Of a DNA stretch of 64,000 nucleotides, positions 8,810-17,506 are shown one piece after another; the first letter of the stretch is position 1; each line of letters begins with the position of its first letter. The DNA is from BOG-931 sp963781725. GTDB lineage: Bacteria; Pseudomonadota; Alphaproteobacteria; Rhizobiales; Xanthobacteraceae. The position numbers and the translations under genes were made by a program. The notes below the pieces were generated by a model. The model had not been told where the DNA came from. It did not search any database and saw nothing but the letters and a program-made list of their open reading frames with translations. The DNA lies in contig CAWAGV010000002.1 of assembly GCA_963781725.1 (NCBI GenBank), positions 496,001-560,000 of the forward strand. The letters are read 5' to 3'.

Positions 8810-8918
8810 GGGGAGCGCGAGCTTAATACAACCTGGGGCGGTGAAAAATGGTGTCGCGGCGGTACGCCGACACCCATCGTTCTGTGATGCGAATGCCGCA
8901 GCAGAACAGCGCGGGCAT

Positions 8919-8994
8919 TGGCGCTCCCTACGGGAATCGAACCCGTGTTTCAGCCTTGAGAGGGCCGCGTCCTAGACCGCTAGACGAAGGGAGC
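8919..8994 (-). tRNA. tRNA-Glu (CTC)
   Basis: A complete cloverleaf on the minus strand. The 7-bp acceptor is GCTCCCT/AGGGAGC, the D arm GTCT/GGAC, and the anticodon stem CGGCC/GGCTG with loop CTCTCAA (anticodon CTC). The T arm is ACGGG/CCCGT with TTCGATT, the discriminator is G, and the CCA end is encoded (8919-8921). CTC reads GAG, a major Glu codon in this GC-rich genome. Confidence 0.95.
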
Positions 8995-9058
8995 TAGTCA
9001 GTGAAACTTGCCGCAAAATAGAGCTTTGCCGCGGCCATGCAAGCGGCAACCGGTAATT

Positions 9059-9415
9059 TCAGGGCTGCTCGGTGAAGTGCAAACGGCCGGTCTGCTGCAT
9101 GGTTTTGCGGTCGTAAATCCGGACTTCGGTCTTGCCATCGATGTCCATCGTGACCGAAATCGCGGTGGCCGTGGCCAACGTCGAAATTACATGGGCACCC
9201 TTTGGCAGCATCAGCGTGGACTCGGTGATCGGACCGTTGCGGGTGTTGAAGACCCGGTAGCCGATCACGACGACGACGGCGGCGATGGCGAGCAGCGTGG
9301 TCAGCGCCGAAATCATCATCATGACGCGGGCGCGCGCGACAAGGTGTGCGGTCTCGGATTCGGAGGAGTTCGCCGCCGCTGATAAGCTACGGGGATTCCC
9401 GGACATGGTGTTCAT
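9059..9415 (-). CDS. Membrane-anchored hypothetical protein
   Basis: 118 residues if started at 9415 (115 from 9406). A short polar N-terminus of about 35 residues is followed by one membrane helix (VMMMISALTTLLAIAAVVVVIGYRVF). The rest is a periplasmic beta-rich part ending in IDGKTEVRIYDRKTMQQTGRLHF. I know such single-pass proteins from Rhizobiales as hypothetical proteins next to rluD. Its start overlaps the start of rluD on the other strand, an unusual back-to-back arrangement. Confidence 0.7.
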   Translation of the reverse strand: MNTMSGNPRSLSAAANSSESETAHLVARARVMMMISALTTLLAIAAVVVVIGYRVFNTRNGPITESTLMLPKGAHVISTLATATAISVTMDIDGKTEVRIYDRKTMQQTGRLHFTEQP

Positions 9416-10478
9416 GACGCCTACCCCAGCCACGCAAAGACCAATTACCGTTGCCGGTGACGAAACCGGCGAACGGCTCGACCGCGTGCTCGCCCGCCAC
9501 GTCGCCGAACTCTCCCGCTCGCGGCTCAAATCGCTGATCGAGAACGGCGCTGTCACGCTCGATGGGCGCACGATCCGCGATCCCAATCACCGCGTCAATT
9601 CCGGCGATAGACTCATGGTTGACGTGCCGCCGCCGGAACCGGCCAAGCCGGAACCCGAGCCGATCCCGCTCACCGTCGTCTATGAGGACGACGATATCAT
9701 CGTCATCGATAAACCCCGAAATCTGGTGGTTCATCCCGCCGCCGGGCATGCCACCGGGACCCTGGTCAATGCGCTGATCGCCCATTGCGGCGACAGCCTG
9801 TCCGGGATCGGCGGCGAGCGGCGGCCGGGCATCGTGCACCGGCTCGACAAGGACACGACCGGCTTGATGGTGGTGGCAAAAAACGACCGCGCGCACCGCA
9901 AGCTTGCCGCCCAGTTCGCCGATCATGGCCGCAGCGGCGAGGCCTTCGAACGCTCCTACCTGGCCTTTGTCTGGGGGGCGCCGGACCGGCCTTTAGGCAC
10001 CATCGACAAGCCGATCGACCGCCATCCTTATTCCCGCGACCGCATGGCGATCCGGGAGGGCGGCCGCGAGGCGATCACGCATTGGCAGGTGCTGGAGCGC
10101 TACCCCGGACTGGCCGAAACCACCCGGGCCGGAAAGGCAGCGCCGAAGCCGGTGGCCGGAATGTTGGCCTGCCGGCTGGAAACCGGCCGGACCCATCAAA
10201 TCCGGGTGCATTTGGCCTCGATCGGCCACCCTTTATTGGGGGACGATGTCTATGGGTCCGGTTTCCGCACCAAAGCCACACTTTTACCCCCAAAGGCCCA
10301 AACCGAGCTGGCCGCCCTTGGCAGACAGGCGCTGCACTCCCATATGCTGACGGTGAAACATCCCTCGACCGGGGAATTCTTGACGTTCCGGTCGGAACTA
10401 CCACCTGAACTCATCCGTTTGCGTCATGCCCTGGCCTCCAGATCGGAGACCGGGGATAAAATGTCGGGAAAAGCGTAA
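9405..10478 (+). CDS. rluD: Ribosomal large-subunit pseudouridine synthase, RluD type
   Basis: Isomerises specific uridines in 23S rRNA (helix 69 for RluD). The 357-residue product starts at ATG 9405 or 9414 (MVFM-TPTP). An S4 RNA-binding domain (about 25-85) has RLDRVLARHVAELSRSRLKSLIENGAV, followed by the catalytic domain. That domain shows IDKPRNLVVHPAAGH, the catalytic Asp motif GIVHRLDKDTTGLMVVAKND (Asp near 148) and TGRTHQIRVHL. A farther upstream start (9285) would add 40 residues that are antisense to the neighbour. It precedes rpoH by about 210 bases, the usual order in this group. Confidence 0.92.
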   Translation: MVFMTPTPATQRPITVAGDETGERLDRVLARHVAELSRSRLKSLIENGAVTLDGRTIRDPNHRVNSGDRLMVDVPPPEPAKPEPEPIPLTVVYEDDDIIVIDKPRNLVVHPAAGHATGTLVNALIAHCGDSLSGIGGERRPGIVHRLDKDTTGLMVVAKNDRAHRKLAAQFADHGRSGEAFERSYLAFVWGAPDRPLGTIDKPIDRHPYSRDRMAIREGGREAITHWQVLERYPGLAETTRAGKAAPKPVAGMLACRLETGRTHQIRVHLASIGHPLLGDDVYGSGFRTKATLLPPKAQTELAALGRQALHSHMLTVKHPSTGEFLTFRSELPPELIRLRHALASRSETGDKMSGKA

Positions 10479-10690
10479 CGGTTTGCTCGCACTGCGCAAT
10501 TTAGCGTCCATCGAGACGGATCACGGTTTCGTCGCGGCGATGTGACGAAGGGTTAACTTCCACCAGTCCGATTCGACCGTGTATGTTGCAGGTGCGAGAT
10601 AATGGAACTGGCGCCGTCGGCTCGGGGAGCGGCGGCCGCCAAGGTGCCCGCCGCGCGCCGCGGGGGCAATCGAAAATGGAGGGCGCTACC

Positions 10691-11599
10691 ATGGCCCAGA
10701 CTGCTGCACTGCCCATCCTGTCGGGCGAAACCGGACTCACCCGGTACCTTGAAGAAATCAGGCGGTTCCCGATGCTGGAGCCGCAGGAAGAATTCATGCT
10801 GGCCAAAAGCTGGCGTGAGCACGGCGATCGCGAAGCCGCGCACAAACTCGTCACCAGCCATCTTCGTCTCGTCGCCAAGATCGCCATGGGCTATCGCGGC
10901 TACGGCCTGCCGATTTCCGAAGTGATCTCGGAAGGCAATGTCGGCCTGATGCAGGCGGTGAAACGCTTCGAGCCCGACAAGGGCTTCCGGCTGGCGACCT
11001 ACGCGATGTGGTGGATCAAGGCCGCGATCCAGGAATACATCCTGCGCTCGTGGTCGCTGGTGAAGATGGGCACCACCGCCAACCAGAAGAAGCTGTTCTT
11101 CAACCTGCGCAAGGCGAAGAGCAAGATTTCCGCGCTGGAAGAAGGCGACATGCGGCCCGACCAGGTGAAGCTGATCGCCAAGCGGCTCGGCGTCACCGAG
11201 CAGGACGTGGTCGACATGAACCGCCGCCTCGGCGGCGATGCCTCGCTCAACGCGCCGATCCGCGAGGACGGCGATTCCGGCGAGTGGATGGACTGGCTGG
11301 TCGACGACAGCGTCAGCCAGGAGAGCCGGCTGGCCGAGAGCGAGCAATCCGACAACCGCCACAAGGCGCTCGGCGAAGCCTTGAGCGTGCTCAACGACCG
11401 CGAACGCCGCATCTTCGAGGCGCGCCGGCTGGCCGACGATCCGATCACGCTCGAAGAGCTCGCCGACGAGTTCGGCGTGTCGCGCGAGCGCGTCCGCCAG
11501 ATCGAGGTGCGCGCTTTCGAAAAGGTGCAAAAGGCGGTGAAGAACTCGATGACCGCCATGGAGACCCCGCCGGCTACAGCCGCAGCGGCCATGCACTAA
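10691..11599 (+). CDS. rpoH: RNA polymerase heat-shock sigma factor RpoH (sigma-32)
   Basis: Directs transcription of heat-shock chaperone and protease genes. The ATG at 10691 is preceded by GGAGGG eight bases upstream and gives 302 residues, normal for the family. Seen: region 2 (HLRLVAKIAMGYRGYGLPISEVISEGNVGLMQAV) and FRLATYAMWWIKAAIQEYILRSW. The diagnostic RpoH box QKKLFFNLR lies at 132-140. Region 4 has the helix-turn-helix TLEELADEFGVSRERVRQIEVRAFEKVQ. A longer upstream frame (from 10583) lacks family similarity. A hairpin terminator follows. Confidence 0.96.
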   Translation: MAQTAALPILSGETGLTRYLEEIRRFPMLEPQEEFMLAKSWREHGDREAAHKLVTSHLRLVAKIAMGYRGYGLPISEVISEGNVGLMQAVKRFEPDKGFRLATYAMWWIKAAIQEYILRSWSLVKMGTTANQKKLFFNLRKAKSKISALEEGDMRPDQVKLIAKRLGVTEQDVVDMNRRLGGDASLNAPIREDGDSGEWMDWLVDDSVSQESRLAESEQSDNRHKALGEALSVLNDRERRIFEARRLADDPITLEELADEFGVSRERVRQIEVRAFEKVQKAVKNSMTAMETPPATAAAAMH

Positions 11600-11628
11600 G
11601 CGTCCAGCACCCTTTAAGCCTACTTGTC

Positions 11629-11657
11629 ATGCCCCGGGAAACCGGGGCATTTCATTT
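11629..11657 (+). terminator. rpoH terminator
   Basis: A 9-bp stem (11629-11637 with 11642-11650) with a short loop, followed by TTCATTT, starting 30 bases after the rpoH stop. Confidence 0.75.
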
Positions 11658-11682
11658 GGGCAAAAGGGAAGAGACGCCGGGA

Positions 11683-13737
11683 ATGCCTCGCTACCGGGTT
11701 GCGGTCGATACGGGTGGGACGTTCTCGGACTTCGTCTACCTGAACGAGGACACCGGCGCGGTGTCCATCACCAAGATCCCCTCGACGCCGGACGATCCAT
11801 CGCGGGCGATCCTGCAAGGCGTCGAAGCGCTGATGGCGGAGCGCGTGCGCCCGGCCGACATCGGCTTTTTCTGTCACGGCACCACGGTCGGCACCAATGC
11901 CCTGCTCGAGGGCAAGGGGGTCAGGACCGGGCTCCTGGTCACCGAAGGTTTCAGCGGCATCTATGAAGTCGCCGAGCAGTCGCGACCCTACGGCACCGCA
12001 ATCTTCGACGTGATGTACGACAAGCCGGAGCCGCTGGTGCCGCCGAGCCTGACCGGCGAAGTGCGCGAGCGCGTCGATGCTCGCGGCAACGTGCTGGTCG
12101 CGCTCGACGAAGCGGCGCTGCGCGACACGCTGCGGGGTCTCAAAGCCAAGCGCATCGAGGCGCTCGCGGTCTGCCTGTTGTTCTCGTTCCTGCATCCGCA
12201 GCACGAAGCGCGGGTCCGCGACATCGCGCGCGAGGAACTGCCGGGCTGCAATGTCTCGCTGTCGTCGGACATCCTGCCGCAGATTCGCGAGTACTACCGG
12301 CTGTCGACGACGGTGATCAACGCCTACCTGCAACCGATCCTGGCGCAGTACATCGCCAATCTCGACCGCCGGCTGTCCGAAGCCGGCGTCGCGACGCCGC
12401 AGAAATACATCATGCAGTCGAACGGCGGCACCTCGACCTTTGCCGAGGCCGCCCGCACCGCCGTCACCACCGTGCTGTCCGGCCCGGCCGGCGGGGTCGC
12501 CGCCGGCGTCGCCGCGAGCCGCATGACCGGCTTTGCCAACATCATCACCTTCGACATGGGCGGCACCTCGTGCGATGTCGCGCTGATCAAGGACGGCGCA
12601 CCGATCTTCACCAGCCGCGGCAAGATCGAAGGCCGCGACATCGCGGTGCCGATGATGGACATCAACACCGTGAGCGCCGGCGGCGGCACCATCGCCCGGG
12701 CCGACCGCTTCGGCGCGCTCGAAGTCGGGCCGCAGAGCGCCGGCGCGGTGCCGGGGCCGGCCTGCTACAGCCGCGGCGGCGTCGAGCCGACCATCACCGA
12801 CTGCAATCTCCAGCTCGGCTATCTCAGCGCCGGCAATTTCCTCGGCGGCCGCATGCAGCTCGATCCGGCCAAAGCCACAGCCGCCGTGGCGCGCGTCGCC
12901 AAGCCGCTGTCGCTCGGCGTGCCCGAAGCCGCCGAGGGCATCGTCCGTATCATCGAAGTGAAGATGGAAGAGGCGATCAAGGCGATCTCCACCATGCGCG
13001 GCCACGACCTGCGCGACTTCATGCTGCTGGCCTTCGGCGGCGCCGGCCCGGTGCATGCCGCGCGCATGGCGCGCGATCTCGGCATGGCCGGCGTGATCGT
13101 GCCGCTCTATCCCGGCGTATTCTCCGCGCTCGGCCTGCTGATGTCCGACGTCAAGCACGACTACATCCGCTCGCGGATGACGCCGATCAGCCAGCTTGCC
13201 TCCGCCGACGTCGCCGCGGTGTTTGCGCAACTGGAAGCGCAGGCGCGCGCCGATCTGCATCGCGACGGCTTCACCGACAAGAACATCCGCATCGAGCCGA
13301 CCATCGATCTGCGCTACGCCGGCCAGGGCTACGAGATCGGCCTGCCCTGCCCGGCCGAGCGCGCCGCGGCGCTGCCCGAGCTGCGCAAGGCGTTCGACGC
13401 CGAGCACAAGAGCCAGTTCGGCCATAGCGCGCCGGAAGAGCCGGTCGAAGTCGTGTCCTATCGCGTGCGCGGCGTTGGCGTGGTGCAGCCCGTCACCATG
13501 CCGCAATTCAAGCCCGCAGGCGGCACGTTGGCCGATGCGCTAATTGAAACCCGCGACGTGCGCTTCGACGGCAAGACCGTCTCGTGTCCGGTGTATCAGC
13601 GCGAAAAGCTCGACGCCGGCTTGACCTTGCACGGCCCCGCAGTGCTCGACCAGTTCGATTGCACCACGGTGATCTGTGCAGGCCAGGCCGCGCGGGTCGA
13701 TGAGTGGAAGAATTTGATCGTGACGGAGAAGAAATAA
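11683..13737 (+). CDS. hyuA: Hydantoinase A family protein (ATP-dependent N-methylhydantoinase/oxoprolinase/acetophenone-carboxylase alpha type)
   Basis: 684 residues of the HyuA/acetone-carboxylase-beta-like family, which use ATP to open or carboxylate small cyclic amides or ketones. The N-terminal ASKHA-fold phosphate loop is YRVAVDTGGTFSDFVYLNED (residues 3-22). FFCHGTTVGTNALLEGKG, a second nucleotide motif ITFDMGGTSCDVALI near 290 and LLAFGGAGPVHA near 450 follow. The ATG at 11683 is the only start that begins the conserved domain directly. It pairs with a hydantoinase B gene downstream, the two forming one enzyme, though 149 bases with a palindromic element separate them. The substrate cannot be read from sequence. 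Confidence 0.9.
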   Translation: MPRYRVAVDTGGTFSDFVYLNEDTGAVSITKIPSTPDDPSRAILQGVEALMAERVRPADIGFFCHGTTVGTNALLEGKGVRTGLLVTEGFSGIYEVAEQSRPYGTAIFDVMYDKPEPLVPPSLTGEVRERVDARGNVLVALDEAALRDTLRGLKAKRIEALAVCLLFSFLHPQHEARVRDIAREELPGCNVSLSSDILPQIREYYRLSTTVINAYLQPILAQYIANLDRRLSEAGVATPQKYIMQSNGGTSTFAEAARTAVTTVLSGPAGGVAAGVAASRMTGFANIITFDMGGTSCDVALIKDGAPIFTSRGKIEGRDIAVPMMDINTVSAGGGTIARADRFGALEVGPQSAGAVPGPACYSRGGVEPTITDCNLQLGYLSAGNFLGGRMQLDPAKATAAVARVAKPLSLGVPEAAEGIVRIIEVKMEEAIKAISTMRGHDLRDFMLLAFGGAGPVHAARMARDLGMAGVIVPLYPGVFSALGLLMSDVKHDYIRSRMTPISQLASADVAAVFAQLEAQARADLHRDGFTDKNIRIEPTIDLRYAGQGYEIGLPCPAERAAALPELRKAFDAEHKSQFGHSAPEEPVEVVSYRVRGVGVVQPVTMPQFKPAGGTLADALIETRDVRFDGKTVSCPVYQREKLDAGLTLHGPAVLDQFDCTTVICAGQAARVDEWKNLIVTEKK

Positions 13738-13759
13738 TGCTCCCCCGTCATCCCATTCA

Positions 13760-13864
13760 CCGTCATCCTGAGGTGCTCGGTGCGAAGCGCCGAGCCTCGA
13801 AGGACGGCGGCCCGGGCCGTGCATCCTTCGAGGCCCGCCTTCGGCGGGCACCTCAGGATGACGG
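13760..13864. repeat. Palindromic element between hydantoinase A and B
   Basis: Perfect 17-base inverted arms (13760-13776 and 13848-13864, CCGTCATCCTGAGGTGC) enclose further nested pairing (CCTCGAAGGA with TCCTTCGAGG, and CCCGCC/GGCGGG). It looks like a dispersed mobile palindrome of Bradyrhizobium-type genomes. It fills the gap between two genes that should be co-expressed. Confidence 0.8.
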
Positions 13865-13886
13865 GTTAAAGGCTTGAGGAACCAAT

Positions 13887-15611
13887 ATGCCCATCGACGC
13901 CGTCGATCTTGAAGTCATCAAGGCCAGCCTCTCCGGCATCGTGCAGGAGATGCAGAACTCACTGTTCCGCACCGGCTTCTCGACCATCGTGCGGGAGTCG
14001 CAGGACGCTTCCTGCGCGATCATGAATGCCAAGGGCGAGGTGGTGGCGCAGCATGTGGTGCTGCCGCTGCATATCGGCGCGTTTCCGGCCTGCTGCGGCG
14101 GCGTGCTGAAAGCTTACGGCAGCGACATCGCTGAGGGCGATGCGTTCCTGATCAATCATCCGTACCAGGGCGGCAGCCCGCATGCGCCGGACATGTGCGT
14201 GATCGTGCCGGTGTTCGTCGACGGCGCGCTGTTCGGATTTTGCGCCTCGATCGCGCACAAGGGCGACATCGGCGGCCCGGTGCCGGGAAGCTGCTCCGGC
14301 CAGGCGCGCGAGATTTTCAACGAAGGCCTGCATCTGCCGGCGATGCGCTACGAGCGCCAGCTCGTGCATAACGACGATCTCGACCGCGTCATCGCCGCCA
14401 ACAGCCGGACGCCGGAACTGGTGATCGGCGATATCCGTGGCCAGCTCGGCTCCGGCCGGCTCGGCGAGCGGCGGCTGCAGGAACTGATCGCCAAATACGG
14501 CAAGGACAAAGTGCTGGCGAGCTATCAGCGGCTGTTCGAGATCGGCGAAGCGCGGGTGCGCTCAGCGATCGCCGAATGGGCCGACGGCCGCTTCGAAGCC
14601 GAGCGTTTTGTCGACGACGATGGCGTCAATCTGGAACAGCCGGTGCGCATTCACATCGTCGTCGAGAAGAAAGGCGACGACCTGCATCTCGATTTCTCCG
14701 GCTCCGCCGACCAGACCCAGGGGCCGGCCAATATCCGGCCGCCGCTGGTGCAAGCGGCCTGCGCCTTCGTGCTGATCGCGCTGATCGACCCGCAGATGTA
14801 CGTGTCGAGCGGCATGCTGCGCGCATTCCGCATCACCGCGCGCGACGGCAGCGTGCTCAATCCGCGGTTTCCGGCGCCGGTGAACACCTATAACCCGACC
14901 GTGCATGCGCTGGTCGACGCGATGTTCGCCGCGCTGGCGCCGATCGTGCCGTCACGGGTACGCGCCGACGGCGCCGCCAGCCGCTCGATCATCATCGGCG
15001 GCCGCAGCACCTCCGCCGGCAAGGGCTACGTGCAATACGAGATCTTCGGCGGCGGCGACGGCGCGCGCGCCTCGAAGGACGGGTTGTCCGGCACCAGCGT
15101 CAACCAGAGCAACGCCAAGATCGCGCCGGTCGAGATCATCGAGAGCGAATTTCCGACGCGGCTCACCCGCTTCGAGCTGATCCGCGATTCCGGCGGCGCC
15201 GGACAATTCCGTGGCGGGCTCGGCATCCGCCGCGAATACATCAACCTCGCCGACGCGCGATTCTCGATCCGCTCGGCCAAGCACGTCATTCCGCCGAACG
15301 GCATGGCCGGCGGCGGCCAAGGCGCCCCCGGCGACATCTGGATCAATCCCGACACCGAGGACGCCAAGCACCTGCCGACGCGCTACGCCGATTATCCGCT
15401 GAAGGAAGGTGACGTGTTCCGGCTCGATACGCCCGGCGGCGGCGGCTACGGCGATGCGCACGCGCGCCCGCCGGAGCTGGTGCTGGCCGATGTGCGCGAG
15501 GGTTTTGTTTCGGCGGAAGCCGCGGCGCGCGATTATGGAGTGGTGTTGACGGCGGATGGTGGGGCGGTGGATGAAGCGGCGACGGCAAAGAGCCGCGCCG
15601 CAAAATCATAA
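13887..15611 (+). CDS. hyuB: Hydantoinase B family protein (partner subunit)
   Basis: 574 residues. The partner subunit of HyuA-type enzymes, in which the B subunit carries a metal site and completes catalysis. Characteristic stretches are SLFRTGFSTIVRESQDASCAI near 30, HIGAFPACCGGVL near 70, FLINHPYQGGSPHAPDM near 92 and VPGSCSGQAREIFNEGL. Later come YNPTVHALVDAMFAALAPIVPSRVRADGAA and near the end GDVFRLDTPGGGGYGDA, the family's C-terminal glycine motif. Complete in length. Possible reactions include N-methylhydantoin, 5-oxoproline or ketone processing. Confidence 0.9.
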   Translation: MPIDAVDLEVIKASLSGIVQEMQNSLFRTGFSTIVRESQDASCAIMNAKGEVVAQHVVLPLHIGAFPACCGGVLKAYGSDIAEGDAFLINHPYQGGSPHAPDMCVIVPVFVDGALFGFCASIAHKGDIGGPVPGSCSGQAREIFNEGLHLPAMRYERQLVHNDDLDRVIAANSRTPELVIGDIRGQLGSGRLGERRLQELIAKYGKDKVLASYQRLFEIGEARVRSAIAEWADGRFEAERFVDDDGVNLEQPVRIHIVVEKKGDDLHLDFSGSADQTQGPANIRPPLVQAACAFVLIALIDPQMYVSSGMLRAFRITARDGSVLNPRFPAPVNTYNPTVHALVDAMFAALAPIVPSRVRADGAASRSIIIGGRSTSAGKGYVQYEIFGGGDGARASKDGLSGTSVNQSNAKIAPVEIIESEFPTRLTRFELIRDSGGAGQFRGGLGIRREYINLADARFSIRSAKHVIPPNGMAGGGQGAPGDIWINPDTEDAKHLPTRYADYPLKEGDVFRLDTPGGGGYGDAHARPPELVLADVREGFVSAEAAARDYGVVLTADGGAVDEAATAKSRAAKS

Positions 15612-15618
15612 CGCCGCT

Positions 15619-16377
15619 TTACAGCTTCTCGCGCAAATGCGGAAAGCGCTCAGTCAGAAGCGAACCCGGATAATAAGTTGGCGCGAAGGCTGGATCGGCA
15701 GAGATTGCTTCATACCAGCGTTCAACGCGCGGCAAGTCGCGCCAATCGCCAGCACGGCCAAGATCGGCCATGCGGACGATTGCCGGCATCAGCATGACGT
15801 CGGCCAGGGAAAAATCGGCGCCGAGAAGCCACGGCCCACCGCTTTTGGCGATCTCGGACTCCACGCGCTCGTAAGTCCGCCGCAATCGCATCAATGCTTC
15901 ATCCATCTCTTTCTGCGGGAATCCTTTACGGCCCATGGCCAGCATGAACTCGCGCCGCAACGGCTTCGACTCAGCGAAAGCCTTGAATTCGTCCTCGCTC
16001 ATCGCCGCAAACCGCGGCAGAAAAGCGAGATTGAACGTTGGCACGCGCACTGCGGCTGCCGGCATTTCATCCATGAAATGCATGAGCGCCCGCATTCTGG
16101 CCCGTAACACCGGATTCTCCGGCGTGAGCTTCACAGGCTCCGGAGCAATCTCGTCGAGATATTCGATAATGACCGAAGAATTGATGATGACTGCGCCGTC
16201 ATGATCGAGGGTGGGTACAACCCCGTTGGGATTTAATGCGAGATAATCGGGCTTGAGCTGATCGCCGGCGAGCAGATCAAGCTTGACCTCGCTGAACGGA
16301 ATTTGCTTGGCCTGAAGCACGAAGCGCACGCGCTGGCTGCAGGTCGATTGTGGTGCATTGTAGAGCGTGAACGTCAT
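15619..16377 (-). CDS. Glutathione S-transferase family protein
   Basis: A 252-residue cytosolic GST. The N-terminal thioredoxin fold (1-80) begins TLYNAPQSTCSQRVRFVL, with STCS placing a Ser/Cys at the usual catalytic site. It has NPNGVVPTLDHDG with the cis-Pro and INSSVIIEYLDE for glutathione binding. The all-helical C-terminal domain contains GADFSLADVMLMPAIVRMADLG. It ends eight bases from the convergent hyuB gene. The likely role is detoxification or glutathione-dependent catabolism; class and substrate are not clear. Confidence 0.9.
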   Translation of the reverse strand: MTFTLYNAPQSTCSQRVRFVLQAKQIPFSEVKLDLLAGDQLKPDYLALNPNGVVPTLDHDGAVIINSSVIIEYLDEIAPEPVKLTPENPVLRARMRALMHFMDEMPAAAVRVPTFNLAFLPRFAAMSEDEFKAFAESKPLRREFMLAMGRKGFPQKEMDEALMRLRRTYERVESEIAKSGGPWLLGADFSLADVMLMPAIVRMADLGRAGDWRDLPRVERWYEAISADPAFAPTYYPGSLLTERFPHLREKL

Positions 16378-16506
16378 GACGCGTGCTCACTCATTTGTCG
16401 ACGAGAATTGCCCTACGGCACGGTGCCGACGGCGGATAGTGGTGCGGCGGATGAAAAGACGACCAGCTCCCACCGTGTCGCACTCCGTGAAAGACACCGA
16501 GCTGTC

Positions 16507-17328
16507 TCAAACCAGCACTAAGCGCATCAGTTCATTGTGGCTGGAAATGCCGAGCCGGGCATAGGCGCGTTTACGGTAGGTCAGCACCGTATTGATGCTG
16601 ATACCGAGCGCAAGCGCCATCGCCTCGGAACTTCGGCCTTCCATGATGCCAAGACACACTTCGCGCTCCCGGGTGGTAAGCCGCGGCGCCAGGCGTCCCA
16701 GGCGGCGTCCGGCGGTCTGCCACCTGTCGGCTTCGTTTGACCGCTCGGCATCATGTTTGGTGAGCAGTGCAAACATCAGGTCGGCATTATCGAGAACCGA
16801 CGCAATCTCGCCGGCGGAAAATCGCCCGCGCTGGGCGTTGCGGTAAAGATTCAATCGGATGGTCTCGCCGTTGTGCCGTCGGATGATCGAAAGCCGGTCG
16901 ATCAGATCGATCGAAGAATAACAATCGTTCCGATATCCGTCGTGGTCGATGTCGTCGGAATAAACCCGCACCGCCAAATCGGAGCGAGCAGTTTCGCCGC
17001 CACTGCAAATGCGATTGGCCGGGTCATGATGCCAGTAATGCTTCAGATATTTGTCGGCAACGGTCCGGGCGACGGGTTTCGCACCGCGGTTGGATGCAAA
17101 CACCAGCCGCGCCGGCGCGCGGTTTGAACTGGCAAAAGCCGTCAGGTGCTCGCAGGCCGTTGCCTCGTTCGCGATCTCAAAAAATGACCTGTCGAAATCC
17201 GGCGAGCCAACATCGGCGATGAGGTCGCCGATGCCCCGCTTGAATGGATTGGCCGCGGCGCGGGCTGGTGCGAGACTGTAGGTTTCCATTTGCAGTTTCC
17301 ATGTCCAGTTTCCATGTGCAGCTTCCAT
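16507..17328 (-). CDS. LuxR-family transcriptional regulator
   Basis: 273 residues from ATG 17328 (260 from ATG 17289). The C-terminal LuxR/GerE helix-turn-helix (about the last 65 residues) reads LAPRLTTREREVCLGIMEGRSSEAMALALGISINTVLTYRKRAYARLGISSHNEL. The N-terminal 190 residues are not a recognisable phospho-receiver and lack clear acyl-homoserine-lactone motifs, so the signal is unknown. The start region is made of four 13-bp units each containing ATG, so only some are in frame. It is divergent from a Bug-type receptor and SDR, which it may control. Confidence 0.8.
   Translation of the reverse strand: MEAAHGNWTWKLQMETYSLAPARAAANPFKRGIGDLIADVGSPDFDRSFFEIANEATACEHLTAFASSNRAPARLVFASNRGAKPVARTVADKYLKHYWHHDPANRICSGGETARSDLAVRVYSDDIDHDGYRNDCYSSIDLIDRLSIIRRHNGETIRLNLYRNAQRGRFSAGEIASVLDNADLMFALLTKHDAERSNEADRWQTAGRRLGRLAPRLTTREREVCLGIMEGRSSEAMALALGISINTVLTYRKRAYARLGISSHNELMRLVLV
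17281..17328 (-). repeat. 13-bp tandem repeat over the regulator start codon
   Basis: On the minus strand, ATGGAAnCTGnnn is repeated at 17328, 17315, 17302 and 17289 (the last unit partial). Each unit has an ATG; because 13 is not a multiple of three, 17328 and 17289 are in the gene frame while 17315 and 17302 are not. Confidence 0.85.
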
Positions 17329-17506
17329 GGCTCCGTCCGTGAGCAAGGCTGCCCCCTGCTCGCCCCGTCACAATCTCATGTGACAGCCGGCTTTTTCGTT
17401 TATGTCATCTTGGAGAGCGAACCAAGGGGCCAACTGCCGCAGCGCGTTTGCTGTCCTGCGTGCAAGAACCCAAAGATGAACCCGAAGATTCCGTAGGGAG
17501 AAGTCA

